DNA from: Hanleya hanleyi
Lineage: Eukaryota; Mollusca; Polyplacophora; Lepidopleurida; Hanleyidae
NCBI GenBank assembly: GCA_036873755.1
Contig: JAVTVY010020496.1
Coordinates: 1 to 64,000 of the forward strand
DNA: 64,000 nt
Reading direction: 5' to 3'
Shown: piece after piece, positions 1 through 11,520 of the stretch
Numbering within the stretch: position 1 is the stretch's first letter
Layout: every line of letters starts with the position of its first letter
Position numbers and translations under genes: made by a program
Notes under the pieces: generated by a model
The model's input: the letters and a program-made list of their open reading frames with translations, nothing else
Database searches by the model: none
Told to the model about the DNA's origin: nothing

Positions 1-1471
1 AAGAGCGCAAAATACATTTCTTCACAAGCCAATGTATTCAATGACCAATTTATTCTACAATGCCTATTTTGTCAGGCTTGCATTGAACACAACAGGGACC
101 AGAACACATAGGTCAATATCACATGATGCGCCCACCATCAAGGCCTCAATGATTTTAGCAGAAAAAATACTTTAACTGAAACACAACAAAGCAGGTAGGC
201 TCATGTATTTAAAAGTCCAACCTCCATCTGTGCCATATTGTGCAACTAGACAACACTTTTGTAAAAAATAAAATATATTTTTCATTGACTTGGCTCCCTG
301 AAATAGACCTTACTAACCCTCTAAAATGGAGATACAAGAAGTTGTTCTCCAAACATAAGCCACAAGAAGAGACAATGCCCATATTATCTATAGCGGGTGG
401 TGATAAAGAAATGAATTGAAGTCTAACGAATTTGCGTAATAATGAGACATATTTTGTTCCGTATTAGAATATAACGTCAGGTTGCGACGAGGGATTACTG
501 TTACAAAGATTTTTTTTGAATGTGATGCGGTAATCGTACCTCAGAAACTTCCAATATACAAATGTCAAATATTGTATTCCATTAACTATTTCTATTACAT
601 AAATTAATATAGGCACAGCCTATTCATCTAGTTTGATATACATGTAATTATCTCTGGTTCTAGGGGACATCACAAAAGCAAAATATTTTAGACAGTCCCT
701 CATATAAGACATGATTAGGGTACACTGTACGTGCAATAGAATTGGCCCTATTTCACTTGATTGTCAGTTGATCAGTGTGTGACATATATGTGTTAAATCT
801 GTTATATTTGGACCTCACTTCCATATATGGTTGCTGGCAACTTCGCGCGACTAATCAATCAGAACCAAAGTTGGTTTGTGAAAAGCTTGTCCATCAGCTC
901 TGTGAGACGTGTAAAACGGACATTGAGCTTGGCTTTTGAATCGCCATACAAAGGTGTAAAAGTACACAAATTTGATAATTGACGATGGGAATATATATAG
1001 AGCGACACTTCTAGAATATGCTGGTATTTCTCCTTTTGTTTGGAGGTGAACCGTATATTGCTCGTTGAAGTATACTGATCAGATATTTGACGATAGGAAC
1101 ATCATGATGTGAAAGTTTGCAGCATTGACTGAACATTGGTCATTTATCACTTGTATGGAACTAGGACACGTTTATATATACATGCATATAATATTTCATG
1201 TCTGCGTGAACACAATCGTATTGTGTTAATGACGTATCTAGATTACGTATGCGGAAATTCTTCATGGACAACACCCGCTACGGCAAGCTATTGTATGTCA
1301 GGTCTGACGCTTGTGACGAGAATCTCGTTGTATTGGTCATAATATCGTTAAGTTTTGTTTTCCTTGAGTGCGCTCACCCCATGCTCGTGATGTTCGTAAG
1401 AATCAAATTTGAACGTGACGGAGAATTATTTTAATTGCGTTTGATACTGAATCTTATTGAACTATATCCTT
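1..1471. other. Intergenic, no gene seen
   Basis: AT-rich DNA without a supportable gene. From about 1065 to 1300 there are scattered short matches to the reverse-transcriptase 3' UTR family seen at 2480-2870, such as an 'AACATCATGATGT' block and a 'TATGCGGAAATTCTT' block, so an old diverged copy may lie here. Two short overlapping open frames near 1136-1434 have no recognisable protein character. Confidence 0.5.
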
Positions 1472-1716
1472 CCGCTCTCTCCGTCTCCATCGTTATCCAC
1501 CCCTCCCGCTCTCTCCGTCTCCATCGTTATCCCCCCCCCCCCGCTCTCTCCGTCTCCATCGTTATCCCCCCCTCCCGCTCTCTCCGTCTCCATCGTTATC
1601 CCCACCCTCCCGCTCTCTCCGTCTCCATCGTTATCCCCCCCTCCCGCTCTCTCCGTCTCCATCGTTATCCCCCCCTCCCGCTCTCTCCGTCTCCATCGTT
1701 ATCCCCACCCTCCTCT
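1472..1716. repeat. 34-35 bp minisatellite, about 7 copies
   Basis: A pyrimidine-rich unit, CCGCTCTCTCCGTCTCC followed by ATCGTTATCC and a C/T linker, recurs about every 34-35 bp (starts near 1472, 1506, 1541, 1575, 1610). Copies differ mainly in the length and composition of the C-rich linker. Short open frames on both strands here (proline/serine-rich on plus, glycine/glutamate-rich on minus) are by-products of the repeat. Confidence 0.95.
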
Positions 1717-1984
1717 TTCATGAAAACTGTCTAATTCCTGTCTTAAACTTGAAAGTCATTTCGAGCGTATTTTGCACACACCCCAAGAAAACAAAACCAC
1801 TATATGAGTGTATGACATGTATCCACATGGGATTTATCGACTCTCTATACTACAATCCGACCTTATTGTCCGTCTTAGTTCATTAATATTATCGGTGTTC
1901 AAGAAAACTGATCGCCGACATATTGTCAGAAGCCATAAAACATTCTTTAGCTCTATTACATACAAGGGATATCATTCATCCCAT

Positions 1985-2479
1985 TATGAATACGACTTTA
2001 CGCAGACGCTTTCAAAAACAGTTTATTTCAAAGCCCGTTCCTTCTCATTCACCAACAGCTATATAGACGATCGTCTTGCTGTGGATAATCGGTATATAAA
2101 TGGCGCAGTGAGCGATATATATATATATCCACCTTCACTGGATTTGAAGAAAACAACAGATGGTTCTAGCGGCACATCTTATTTAGACCATTTCCTTCAT
2201 AAAAATGAAGCGGGCCTTCTCTCTCGTCTACTTTACGACAAAAGAGATGATTACACTCTCGACGTAGTAAACTATCCTTATTTGGACATGAATATACCAG
2301 AGGGGCCTACATATGGCGTATACCTATCTCGCCTATTAGCATTTGCTAGATTCTGTGTTAAATGTGACGATTTTAATCAACGTCACAAAACATTATTGCA
2401 GAAACTTGTAAAACAGTGCTATATCATCAAGCGCCTCCACCCGAAGTTTCTCAAATTGGCGATACATATTGCATGCTGA
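1985..2479 (+). pseudogene. Retroelement reverse transcriptase, C-terminal part (YIDD box)
   Basis: An open frame runs from 1808 (a GTG, not an ATG) to a stop at 2479, but recognisable homology starts near 1985 with YEYDFTQ. The catalytic YIDD box is encoded at 2060-2071. It is followed by the thumb-side motifs SYLDHFL, LYDKRDDYT, NYPYLD, YGVYLSRLLAFAR and FCVKCDDFNQRH typical of a widespread invertebrate retroelement RT. I think this is the Penelope-like type, but clade assignment is from memory. The fingers and palm motif upstream (G-x-P-x-G-x-NCAP) are absent, so this is a 5'-truncated, non-functional copy. The same family occurs at 28552-28787 (plus) and 30461-30990 (minus), and its 3' UTR at 22745-23160 and 51231-51557. 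No GIY-YIG endonuclease domain is visible downstream. Confidence 0.75.
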
Positions 2480-2870
2480 TAGCAAAATGCGAGTGTAGCG
2501 TGCAAGATATATGGCGGTACATTTCGTAACTCACAGTGTTCATAGGAACAGCCCCAATGAATGCGTCACTGAGATACATCATACTCTAGATAACGACTTT
2601 ACAACGTATATCATAAGAATTCAGAATACTGATCAGCGATACGGCTTTGATATATTTTGAACATCATGATGTCTTGCTGACATCATTGAAAATTGTTGAC
2701 CGCTGCTGTCTTGCAGGAAATTAGTCTAGTTGTATGTATACTATGATTTATCCTTTTAAATTGGTGCTAATGCTATTGTATGAATTAGGTCTTTGAATTC
2801 TGGACGCGGAAATTATTCAATGAAAGATGGCTTAAAATTGAATAACGGACTACACCTTGTATTTATGGGA
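2480..2870 (+). mobile_element. 3' UTR of the YIDD retroelement, copy 1
   Basis: Non-coding sequence directly after the RT stop. It is shared with 22745-23160, the reverse complement of 30200-30500, and 51231-51557. Shared landmarks in order are a GTAGCGTGCAAGAT block, a TTTCGTAAC block, an AATACTGATCAGCGATACG block, AACATCATGATGT, a TGTTGACCGCT block and a TGGTGCTAATGCT block. Four copies in one window with conserved order show these are retroelement tails rather than unique DNA. Confidence 0.7.
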
Positions 2871-3489
2871 TTTAGCCGTTTTTATTCAAACTTTTAGCTT
2901 TTTCTACCTAGATGTGCCCAAAAGTATTTGACATCATACCAGATAAATATTCTTCAAGTAATTGCGCAATTTTTGCGAGAAATTAGACCGAAAATGGTTT
3001 TATGGATTATGCCCGCAGTTTGACTGTCTTTGTTTTAAACATTTGTTGTGTGGAGTTAGATACAACAATGTAGTGTGGTATATTTAAGATACGTCGTTAA
3101 GTATTAACGGTGAATACAGGCGTCAAACCTGACATTCAATTCACAGCCGCAGTCCACATAAACAATTATGTGTAACTTAGTTTCCATATCACCATGTCCG
3201 TACCAATACCAAGCAGACAAAAAAACGAGAACAAAGACATGAAAATGGTCAACTGTTTTAAATGGTGATATCATGGTGCTGAGGTCAATTCCATATCACC
3301 GCGAACATGCTTAATCCAAGTGAATATCGATGACGTTTTTTATGCTATGATTATCACACGTTGATGTTCAAACGTCCCTGAGCCTCGGAACAAGGAAAAT
3401 GAGATAAGTTGCGAAAAGGTGTGTCATCCTGCCTTCTTTCATAGTAATAGTGTGAGATATTTGCCTAATATGATAAACTTGGAATAGAG
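2871..3489. other. Intergenic, nothing recognised
   Basis: AT-rich sequence with no open frame, tandem repeat or element end that I can support. Confidence 0.4.
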
Positions 3490-4045
3490 ACGTCCCTCGG
3501 GTTGGGGGGCGGGGGGCAAATGGCCCCCATAATTATTCTTCTTACCTCTTGAGTTAGGGGGCTGACACTTACCACACTATACTTTTGGGTCAAGTTCTAC
3601 CGGAAAATGTAAAAAAAATCCAAGATGGCCGCTTTGATAACGTCACAGCGACGTCATTTTCAAAAAACGGCATTTTTGGTAGATCTTTCGGTCAGATTTT
3701 CCGAATTTTTTATTTATGCAATTTCTCCGCTAAAACTGCATGATAAATTGGTAAACATTAATGTGATGTGAAATAAAATATTTTTTGTCCACTTTTCATG
3801 GCGGAAAAGCAGAAATTTTGAAGAAATATGACAGAAACATCACTTTTCGGGTACCCCACGTGGGCGCCATCTTGAATTTACCCATGATCACCTGCTCGGG
3901 GGTTATGAAAATAGGCTCAAAATGACTTCAATATGATAAACTATAAAGTCGCGGAGTTTCAGCTCTCCATTTTATGTCGTTCCGGGGATTGCGCAGAAAG
4001 TTTGGTAGAGGGGCCATTTTGCCCTTTCCCTAGAAAATTGTGAGG
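3490..4045 (+). mobile_element. TTAA-MITE family, degenerate copy
   Basis: Matches the interior of the MITE copies at 21354 and 34927: the G-rich end, a GGGGGCTGACACTTACCACAC block, a GGTCAAGTTCTACC block, 'CCAAGATGGCCGC', and two decayed CRE-like octamers near 3640-3657. It then has the 'GCATGATAAATT' stretch and an opposite end running to a 'GGGGCCATTTTGCCC' block. The terminal TTAA-CCCTA ends seen in intact copies are missing, so it is an old or truncated copy. Confidence 0.75.
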
Positions 4046-4926
4046 CATTCCTTCTGTGCGATTCTCTGGTTATTTCCTTGCTAATACATCCATTTCACAG
4101 GGTGAGAGGTTTTCAGAAATATATGGGCATGGTCCTGAATATATTAATACATGTCCAGGAATATATAACCATATTCATTGTCACGTTAGGGATTATCCAA
4201 GAATGTCACAGTTCTCCCAATGTTAATTAATTTTCAGGAAAAAACGTAATTAGACACCAATACACTGGCATCGATTAATTGTCTTGTGAGGCAAATCAGC
4301 TTCCTGATTTCCCATCAGTATAACCCGGCCGTGCAATCAAAAATCATTAGCAATCTGATATGCAAAATTCAGAGTAAATATGGAAGTTTTGGTGCGCCTG
4401 GTGTTCATGCTATCAGCTTTCATTTTGTAAATATTAACCGGACCAACGCTCTCATGTTATAACTATTACATATACATCACAATTGGATGATTATTGTGGA
4501 CCATATTTAGATAATTGTATGTTCTGTAAGTTCTGGATGTACATAGAGTTATTCAAATATTAAATGTTACTTATAATTTCAAAAGTTCAACAATGCGGGA
4601 TATTTGTGTATCTACGGCCATTATGTTGCTCATCATGGCTGTAATGATATACGTGCCGTTCGACGACCGTCACGATGCTTGACATGAACGGTTTCAACGT
4701 TACATGTAAAGTCTGCCTTTTTAACGTTAATTGTTATATATTAGTATTATTGCATACAGCTGTAGCTTTCTTATACGCACGTAATTAACATGTTTCATAC
4801 AGTGTACGTTAGACTGAATACACGTAGACTATTATTGAGTGAATAATTAGCTTTACTAAGCTGATCTACTGATGAAACTTTAATAAATACATGATATTCT
4901 AAGAATAACTGTAGGTACTCAAAAAC
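4046..4926. other. Intergenic, nothing recognised
   Basis: AT-rich, with no supportable gene or repeat. Confidence 0.4.
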
Positions 4927-5183
4927 AAAGGTGATAACTATCGCCCCGGAAAGCTGATGAGTTTAGTCATCACCCTCTTTTATGATCGCCTTTAGGAATG
5001 ATGGCCATCATCTCTGAACAGTGATGAGCTATGAATGTAACTTTAGCTCATCACCTTTTAACGGTGATGAGGCAAAATCAACACACTTAATAGGTGATGG
5101 CCGTCATCATTTAAAGGTGATGGCTCTAACTCATCACCTTTTACAACTGATCCCCATCAAAGGGTGATGGAGCATCACCTTTT
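4927..5183. mobile_element. Candidate MITE, GGTGATG/CATCACC inverted-repeat element
   Basis: The segment begins AAAGGTGAT and ends ATCACCTTTT, giving about 9-bp terminal inverted repeats. Inside, GGTGATG and CATCACC motifs alternate many times in both orientations, so the single strand could fold into several alternative hairpins. It has no coding capacity. I see no second copy here, so calling it a mobile element is an inference from the structure. Confidence 0.45.
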
Positions 5184-5573
5184 TATCTGGCTATGTAGTA
5201 GTATATATATCTCAAAGTTCATTATTTCGTCTTTGTTCTATAGGGAATGTGGAGACATCATATCCATTCATGTTATCGTAAATTTAATAATTATGTAGAA
5301 GAAATGCACATACTTATTTGTTGTTATAATTAATAGCTTGATAGTTTACCTTAAATAGATTTGCAGTGACAACCCTGAACTCTTTTACTTTTGTTTGAGT
5401 TAGTATTTGCAGGGATATATGTCAAATTGGAAACAAAAGGTCTGGGCCGACAACCGACACATTTAAACGTTTAAAGCAATCGTGTAAACAATTGGCTAAG
5501 AAGATTTTGAAAATTTAATCGGCAGTATGGTGTCACAGCAAATCTTTCATTTAAAAATAGATTGACAGAATCG
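5184..5573. other. Intergenic, nothing recognised
   Basis: AT-rich linker between two inverted-repeat elements. No gene seen. Confidence 0.4.
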
Positions 5574-6228
5574 TTAAAGTGATCGTAAACCCTCAAGTAA
5601 AGTTTCAATCAAATAAAAGACCATTGTAAACAGTGTTGTAAATATTTATTTAATTTTTTTACGATTTTATTACACAGAGTAAACTGCAATTAAAGCATGG
5701 TATTCTATGGTGGTCTGTTGCAATCATATCTAGGTCCAGTGACGTCACACTGCCTTAATACATATATTTTAAACTTTGTATGCACTTTCCAGTGCTTGAT
5801 TCAAGCTTAAGGTGTGTATACTTTGATTTTCAACACGGACTCACTGTTGCAATGTGCATGTTTCATCAAAATCTGGGAGATGGTGACCCATGAGTGTCAA
5901 GTAAATTTGAATCTTGCATTTAATTTCCTTGATTTTGGAACATGCACATTTGAACAGTGAGCCTGTGTTGAAACTCAAAGTATACATACCTTAAGCTTGA
6001 ATCAAGCATTGGAAAGTGCATACAAAGTTTGAAATATATGTTTTGAGGCAGTGTGACGTCACTGGACCTAAATATGATTGCAACACACCACCATAGAATA
6101 CCATGCTTTAATTGCAATTTACTCTGTGTAATAAAATCGCAAAAAATTAAAATAAATATTTTCCGACACTGTTCGCAATGGTCTTTCATTTGATGGAAAC
6201 TTTACTTGAGGGTTTACGATCACTTTAA
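5574..6228. mobile_element. Foldback element with about 300-bp inverted arms
   Basis: The left arm (5574 to about 5875) is repeated in reverse complement at about 5927-6228 with a spacer of roughly 50 bp. Both outer ends read TTAAAGTGATCGTAAACCC toward the centre. The arms carry matched landmarks in opposite order: a TACACAGAGTAAA block, a GCATGGTATTCTATGG block, a GTGACGTCAC palindrome and an AAGCTTAAGGT block. Arms differ by scattered substitutions, so the structure is not freshly made. An 89-codon minus-strand frame inside is just the arm sequence and is not considered a gene. The ends would fit either a TA or a TTAA target duplication. Confidence 0.8.
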
Positions 6229-6670
6229 TCAAAATACCCGACCTTTTGTATATAAATACTAGACTGGCACAACAATATTTTCAATTCGGTTGAGAGTTAA
6301 TGAGCAAATCAATATTGAATGAACACAGTCCAAATTTTATACATCTAGTATGGCCTATACTGTTAACACCCTCATCAAATATGATATTTATTCCCTTGGA
6401 GGAATATCGCATTGTATATATTTACTCAGTGAAATAAGAATACGGCTGGAGATTTAAATGCAGTCTTTTGGCGTCAGCAAACGCTTATAGCGTCCACAGA
6501 TCTGTAGAGTAATAGTCGGCATCTACAGCACTGCTTTCTTCAAGTGACATACACGTCCGTAACCTGGTAATAACAAACACGAAGTGATCTGATATCGGAA
6601 TATTGAATTGTGTTCGAGTCATATATTTGTTAATTTACAACCATTGTTATTGTAACAAAAGAGCATATGA
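6229..6670. other. Intergenic, nothing recognised
   Basis: AT-rich, with no supportable feature. Confidence 0.4.
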
Positions 6671-6890
6671 ATTCTCAACCACGGAATGCCATTCTACATT
6701 ATAATTGGTCGAGCATTCTCAACCACGGAATGCCATTCTACATTATAATTGGTCGAGCATTCTCAACCACGGAATGCCATTCTACATTATAATTGGTCGA
6801 GCATTCTCAACCACGGAATGCCATTCTACATTATAATTGGTCGAGCATTCTCAACCACGGAATGCCATTCTACATTATAATTGGTCGAGC
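6671..6890. repeat. Perfect 5 x 44-bp tandem repeat
   Basis: Five units of 44 bp starting ATTCTCAACCACGGAATGCC, at 6671, 6715, 6759, 6803 and 6847, appear identical. The lack of divergence points to a very recent expansion or ongoing homogenisation. Confidence 0.97.
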
Positions 6891-8179
6891 ATTTTCTTTC
6901 GTGATTAATGAGCCTCCTCATTTAATGTTCCTAATTATCGTTCAATCGAGAGGTTGTGTTGAAGTCTGTTAATATTTGGTATAGTCTTCTTTAGAGGAAG
7001 ATGACTACAGGGGAAATATTTCTGTATTTCTCTCATATCATATCTCTTTCATTATATTGCGCTTGTTCATGACTAATAGTGTATTGGCACCATCCGTATT
7101 AGATTAAACGCGTACATGAGATGGTGCTGCAATCATGTCGTATTTCGTCAAATTCCCAATGTATTGATATCCATCTACGGCATAGGCTTCTTCGAGTATG
7201 TACCAACATTATTTCGTTCTGTGCATATATTTTTGCTCGTTATGTCCATGGTGTAAGCATTGTAAGCTTAAGTCTAAGAACACTGTTTTGACTGATGGCA
7301 ATGTTTTGATCTAACACGATGTGGTGCGCTTGTGAATCGGGTCAGACTATTAATATATAAAGACTCATTATTGTTGAATTATATGTTGTTTGTTTTGTTA
7401 TCACATACGTTATTGCAATAAATGTTGCTAGTTGTATAAAATTATACATAGCAGATTCTTTTTCTATTTTTGTGTGACTCTTATACTCTGCACTGTCCAG
7501 AGTGGTCATCGTGTATACGTTTTATCGAGATATTTGTGCAGAGTAAATAAGTGCAGTCCGGTCTATCATATTCCATATTTGATTGTGGTTCCTTGTGTTT
7601 GGCGATGCGCTGGTCCTATATACATTTTACCATAGAGGTTTCTGCATATGCTTTGCGATCCATAGAAAGTTACTTCTGTCATCAACTATAATTTTATTTT
7701 CCTTTTTTTTTTAGCTATTGCCTAATTGCTTGTTGAACGTTGGATATAACAATTTTGTTCGTTAAAACAGAGCTGAGTTTCCATCCAAAAAGTCAGCTAT
7801 TCTTCCAGTTAAGATATGGTCGAAACAAAATAACGGCGACAGTTTCGATTCCAAACGCTCATTTCAGCTAGAGTATAAACACGGCGGTAGTTAGTCTATC
7901 TTTTCCCTTTTCGATTTAGATTCACCTTATTCAAGTTATGCTGAACGTAGAACAAACCGTCAACTGCAGCCGGCGTCTCACTAAGGGTCGATGACTTCAT
8001 TGAAGCCTCGGCGTTGTTTGTCAGTAAATTTAATACGACTGCATTGAGAGGGAAGTTCCAGTGGTGAATTACAATGTCAGAATAAGTTACTGAGGACCGG
8101 CCATGGTGACGGTAATGAGAGATGATATTGACGGTTGGTTAAAAAGTACTTGCGGAAATACAGATCTTCGGTTTGTATC
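6891..8179. other. Intergenic, no gene seen
   Basis: AT-rich sequence. Short open frames (for example 7432-7635) show no recognisable domain. The left breakpoint of the 3.34-kb duplication lies at about 8180. Confidence 0.4.
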
Positions 8180-11100
8180 ACCAGCAGAGTGCACAATTTT
8201 GAACGTTCTGATGTAGAGTCCATATTATTTGAAGTGTCACGTTTTGTCCTGAAATAAAAAAGCCCAAAACAAGTCACCGGAGAAATTCATTGGCATTACT
8301 TTTTCTGAATTTTATATCGCTTGTGTCATCGATACAATACATATGCTATACTCTCATCCATCGTTAAACATTTATTGTTTTGTCAGTGTGGACAAATGAA
8401 TTACAACTGCATGGCGCCAATAGGTTCGACGTCAGATATTACCTGCAAAATTCCTATACCATAAAAAATAATAAACAATAATAATATACATGAGTATGCA
8501 TACATGCATACATGAATAGCGAAAATGATATGTCGTGATTATATTACATGTTTACGGTAAATCCCTAGAAAGTGGGAAATCGGTCAAGGTGTCTTCGAGT
8601 TCTGTGTGCTTGACTTGTCATTAATGTGATAAACGAAATGTTGAGATACTCGACGCTGATGTTTGTCAATGTACATTGAAATTGGCGTAGATTTTTGCTA
8701 AGCGGAAGATTTCAAGTGTACGATATAACTAATATATATTCACATAACAAATAATGACCTACAATATCTGGCGAGCGTAGCGTAGAAACTATTCTCACGA
8801 ACTAAAAGCACAGGTCAAAACCCATGTTAATTTATGCTTAATGTCTGTACATACCACGAGAGAACGTTAAAAGATTAGGTTGTGTGGATTTAGTGAAAAC
8901 TGTGCAAATGTTTGTTATTTCCGCCATGAGAAACGATCATCTGGTTTATTCGGTGACCACGGCCAAGAAATGTAATTGCTACTCAGAACGGGTCATTAAA
9001 GTGGGACAAACGCTGACGGCCTGTGCATTCGCACAGAAAGAAGAAAAAGTATATCCTATGTAGTCCCACCTAATAGTACGAGATAGCTTTTTTTCCTCAA
9101 ATATAATCAAAGACATATTTATCCGAATGAGATTTCCTCTTCATAATTCCTCGTTTCTCTTTACTGTATATTCTGACCATCGGATGAGATATATGGCATC
9201 TGGTTCCATCTTTTATTTCCACTCTGATAAACCCATCACAACATGTTCGGTAAAGCGCGCATTTCTATGGCACTTCCCTGCCAAGCGTGAGCGGGGTTGC
9301 CACTCTAGCTCCTCTCATTCCTGATAGATCATATACTTCCCCAACAAATTTACCTGAGCGTGAATACGCTTCCGATATGATGTATTCATCGCACTAAAAC
9401 ACACTGAACGACCAAGCATGAAAACCAGATAATTCCCTTTCCCTCTCCGTTTTATCCCCACAATCTGCTGAATAGGTATAACTGATATCTACCAACCTCT
9501 CTCTCCCTGGGAGAGCCAACAATTTAGAATACTGATAATAAAGAGGGGGGGGGGGAATAAAGATAATAGTCAACATTCCAGTACCGATTTTAAAGTTTTA
9601 TATAGATGTAGGCGTATAAGCCCAATTGATAGATGGTCCACATTAGCCAAATAGAGCACGTGCGTACTTTATTACAGGCAATTATATTTTTAAGTGGAGA
9701 GAGAAAGTCATACGGTTGCACTTATGTTCTACTCTTAGAAATTTTGCATTTATATCCTTTGTTTCTGTAAGAGTAACAGGATGATATGTTACGATGACAT
9801 GTATGCCTAAATTCACTATCCCTTCAACGAAAAAGTCTTACTCGTGGACATTTGCTGTATTTGAGAAACTCCAATATATAGTAGTCTAACATAGTGATTC
9901 AGTTTTGGCGACGAGGTTCGTCTGCATCTTAGAACGTCTTTGAAATCGACAATCTGGGGTACTTGTGATGGTAATGCTCTAAGGGAGATTAATGCTGCCA
10001 ATTTGGATGGTCAATGGCAGGAAATTCCCTTCTCATAGGTATTGATTCTCCTCCACGCAGTTCAAATTATCCACTTGCTCTGCGATCAATGTTCCTTCCA
10101 CCCTGCTATAGTTTTTTTGTCTGTATGGTCATTACAGCGTATTAGGCGGCTGAGCCGCTGAGGGATAATGGAATCTAGAAAAAATAAGTACACGCTCGGC
10201 ACAGAAACGCATGTGTTGAGTGACCTATTCCCTTTCTTAGAACGACATAATCCTTCATATTACCGGGCAAGCTTCCAACATTACTATGGAAAAAAATAGA
10301 TCTTAATTGTACCAATTTAAATCTGATCTGCGAACTATCTTGTCTGAGATTTTGTTTTGCTGCACAACTGGATAAATGGCCATAGTGGCATGCGGTTCCC
10401 AGTGAAATAGACTGTAAATATGCTGATATCCTGATATTCTGAATCGTAGTAATATTCAAGAAAAATGTTTTTCCTTACAGTTTCGATTTTCCATTGAATC
10501 AGAATGGATATTGTGTGGCGTATAGCTATCAAACGGTCCAATTCAATGAGTTGTAAGACTGCCAGCAAACGACATGAATCTTCATCTGATGAAAAAGAAC
10601 TGACAGAAAGCAACGTCATATATTTCCAGTATCACTCATTAACTTTCATGTTAAACATCCGTTGGTGATTTGAGAAAAGCATGGCGATTAAGGACTCGGA
10701 CCGTATTGGACCGCGGGGGAGTTAATGGAGTCAGGACTTTACGACTTCACACAATACGGACTGTAGCGCCAGAGCACAAGGTAATTGTAAGAACCTACTC
10801 GGTCATCGCTGCGTGATATCAATCGGAAATCTGAGAGAACTATGACACAGTGAATTATTGGTATATGTATTTAATTCTACGTCATCGCTTCACCGGATCA
10901 ATTAAAATTTTGACTATAGCTGGCGATACCATTCTACATTGTCTTTTCTCGAGTTGCAGGGGACATTTTCCTTCGGCATTTGACTGTTCATATTTTTACG
11001 ACCAAGCTGAGTTTTTTTCTCTTTGTAGCTTTCGGGGCACGTACCTCTTCTGTTTTTCGAAAATATTTCATTATATGATAGCAATGATGAAAAATTATAT

Positions 11101-11520
11101 AAAAGCGTCTTTGTTCTCGCTTTTCAGCTATACGTCTCGTTCAAATACTGTGGGCTGGATTTACTGCTTCGATTTCAGACACATTGCAAACATCCCACTC
11201 TGTGTTCCTTCTTTCACTCTTAGTCTCACACAGCGACATCACCATATCTGAGTATACTCACTGACTGATTTGCATTGCAGCAACAGATATACCAAAGCTG
11301 ATACTTAATAGATTCTAGCAAAGCTACCAAACTAGGTTATGTTGACCGAAATATGTCGAAACATAAACTGGCTTTTTGACAAACCCAATGACTCATCTTC
11401 CGCAGTTACATTTCAGTGTTCGGGTCCAATTTCCCTGGAAGCGTTTCCTGTTGTTTTCCCTCGGGAGAGTTTTGTTTTACAGCTTGAATACAGCAAGCTT
11501 TTTCCATGCGAAGAGATGGC
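8180..11520 (+). repeat. 3.34-kb tandem segmental duplication, copy A
   Basis: This segment recurs almost completely at 11521-14862, an offset of about 3,340 bp. By eye the copies differ by a few percent, with small indels at homopolymers (for example a G-run near 9546, longer at about 12885). The breakpoints are 'TATCACCAGCAGAG' on the left, 'TGGCACCAGCAGAG' at the junction and 'TGGCACCAGATCCC' on the right, so all share CACCAG. No open frame is convincingly conserved. A 133-codon frame at 10850-11251 is disrupted in copy B (frame ends at 14416), which argues against a gene. Confidence 0.9.

Noticed and set aside
10850..11251. 133-codon frame in duplication copy A
   Set aside because: The frame is broken in copy B and the composition resembles translated AT-rich DNA.
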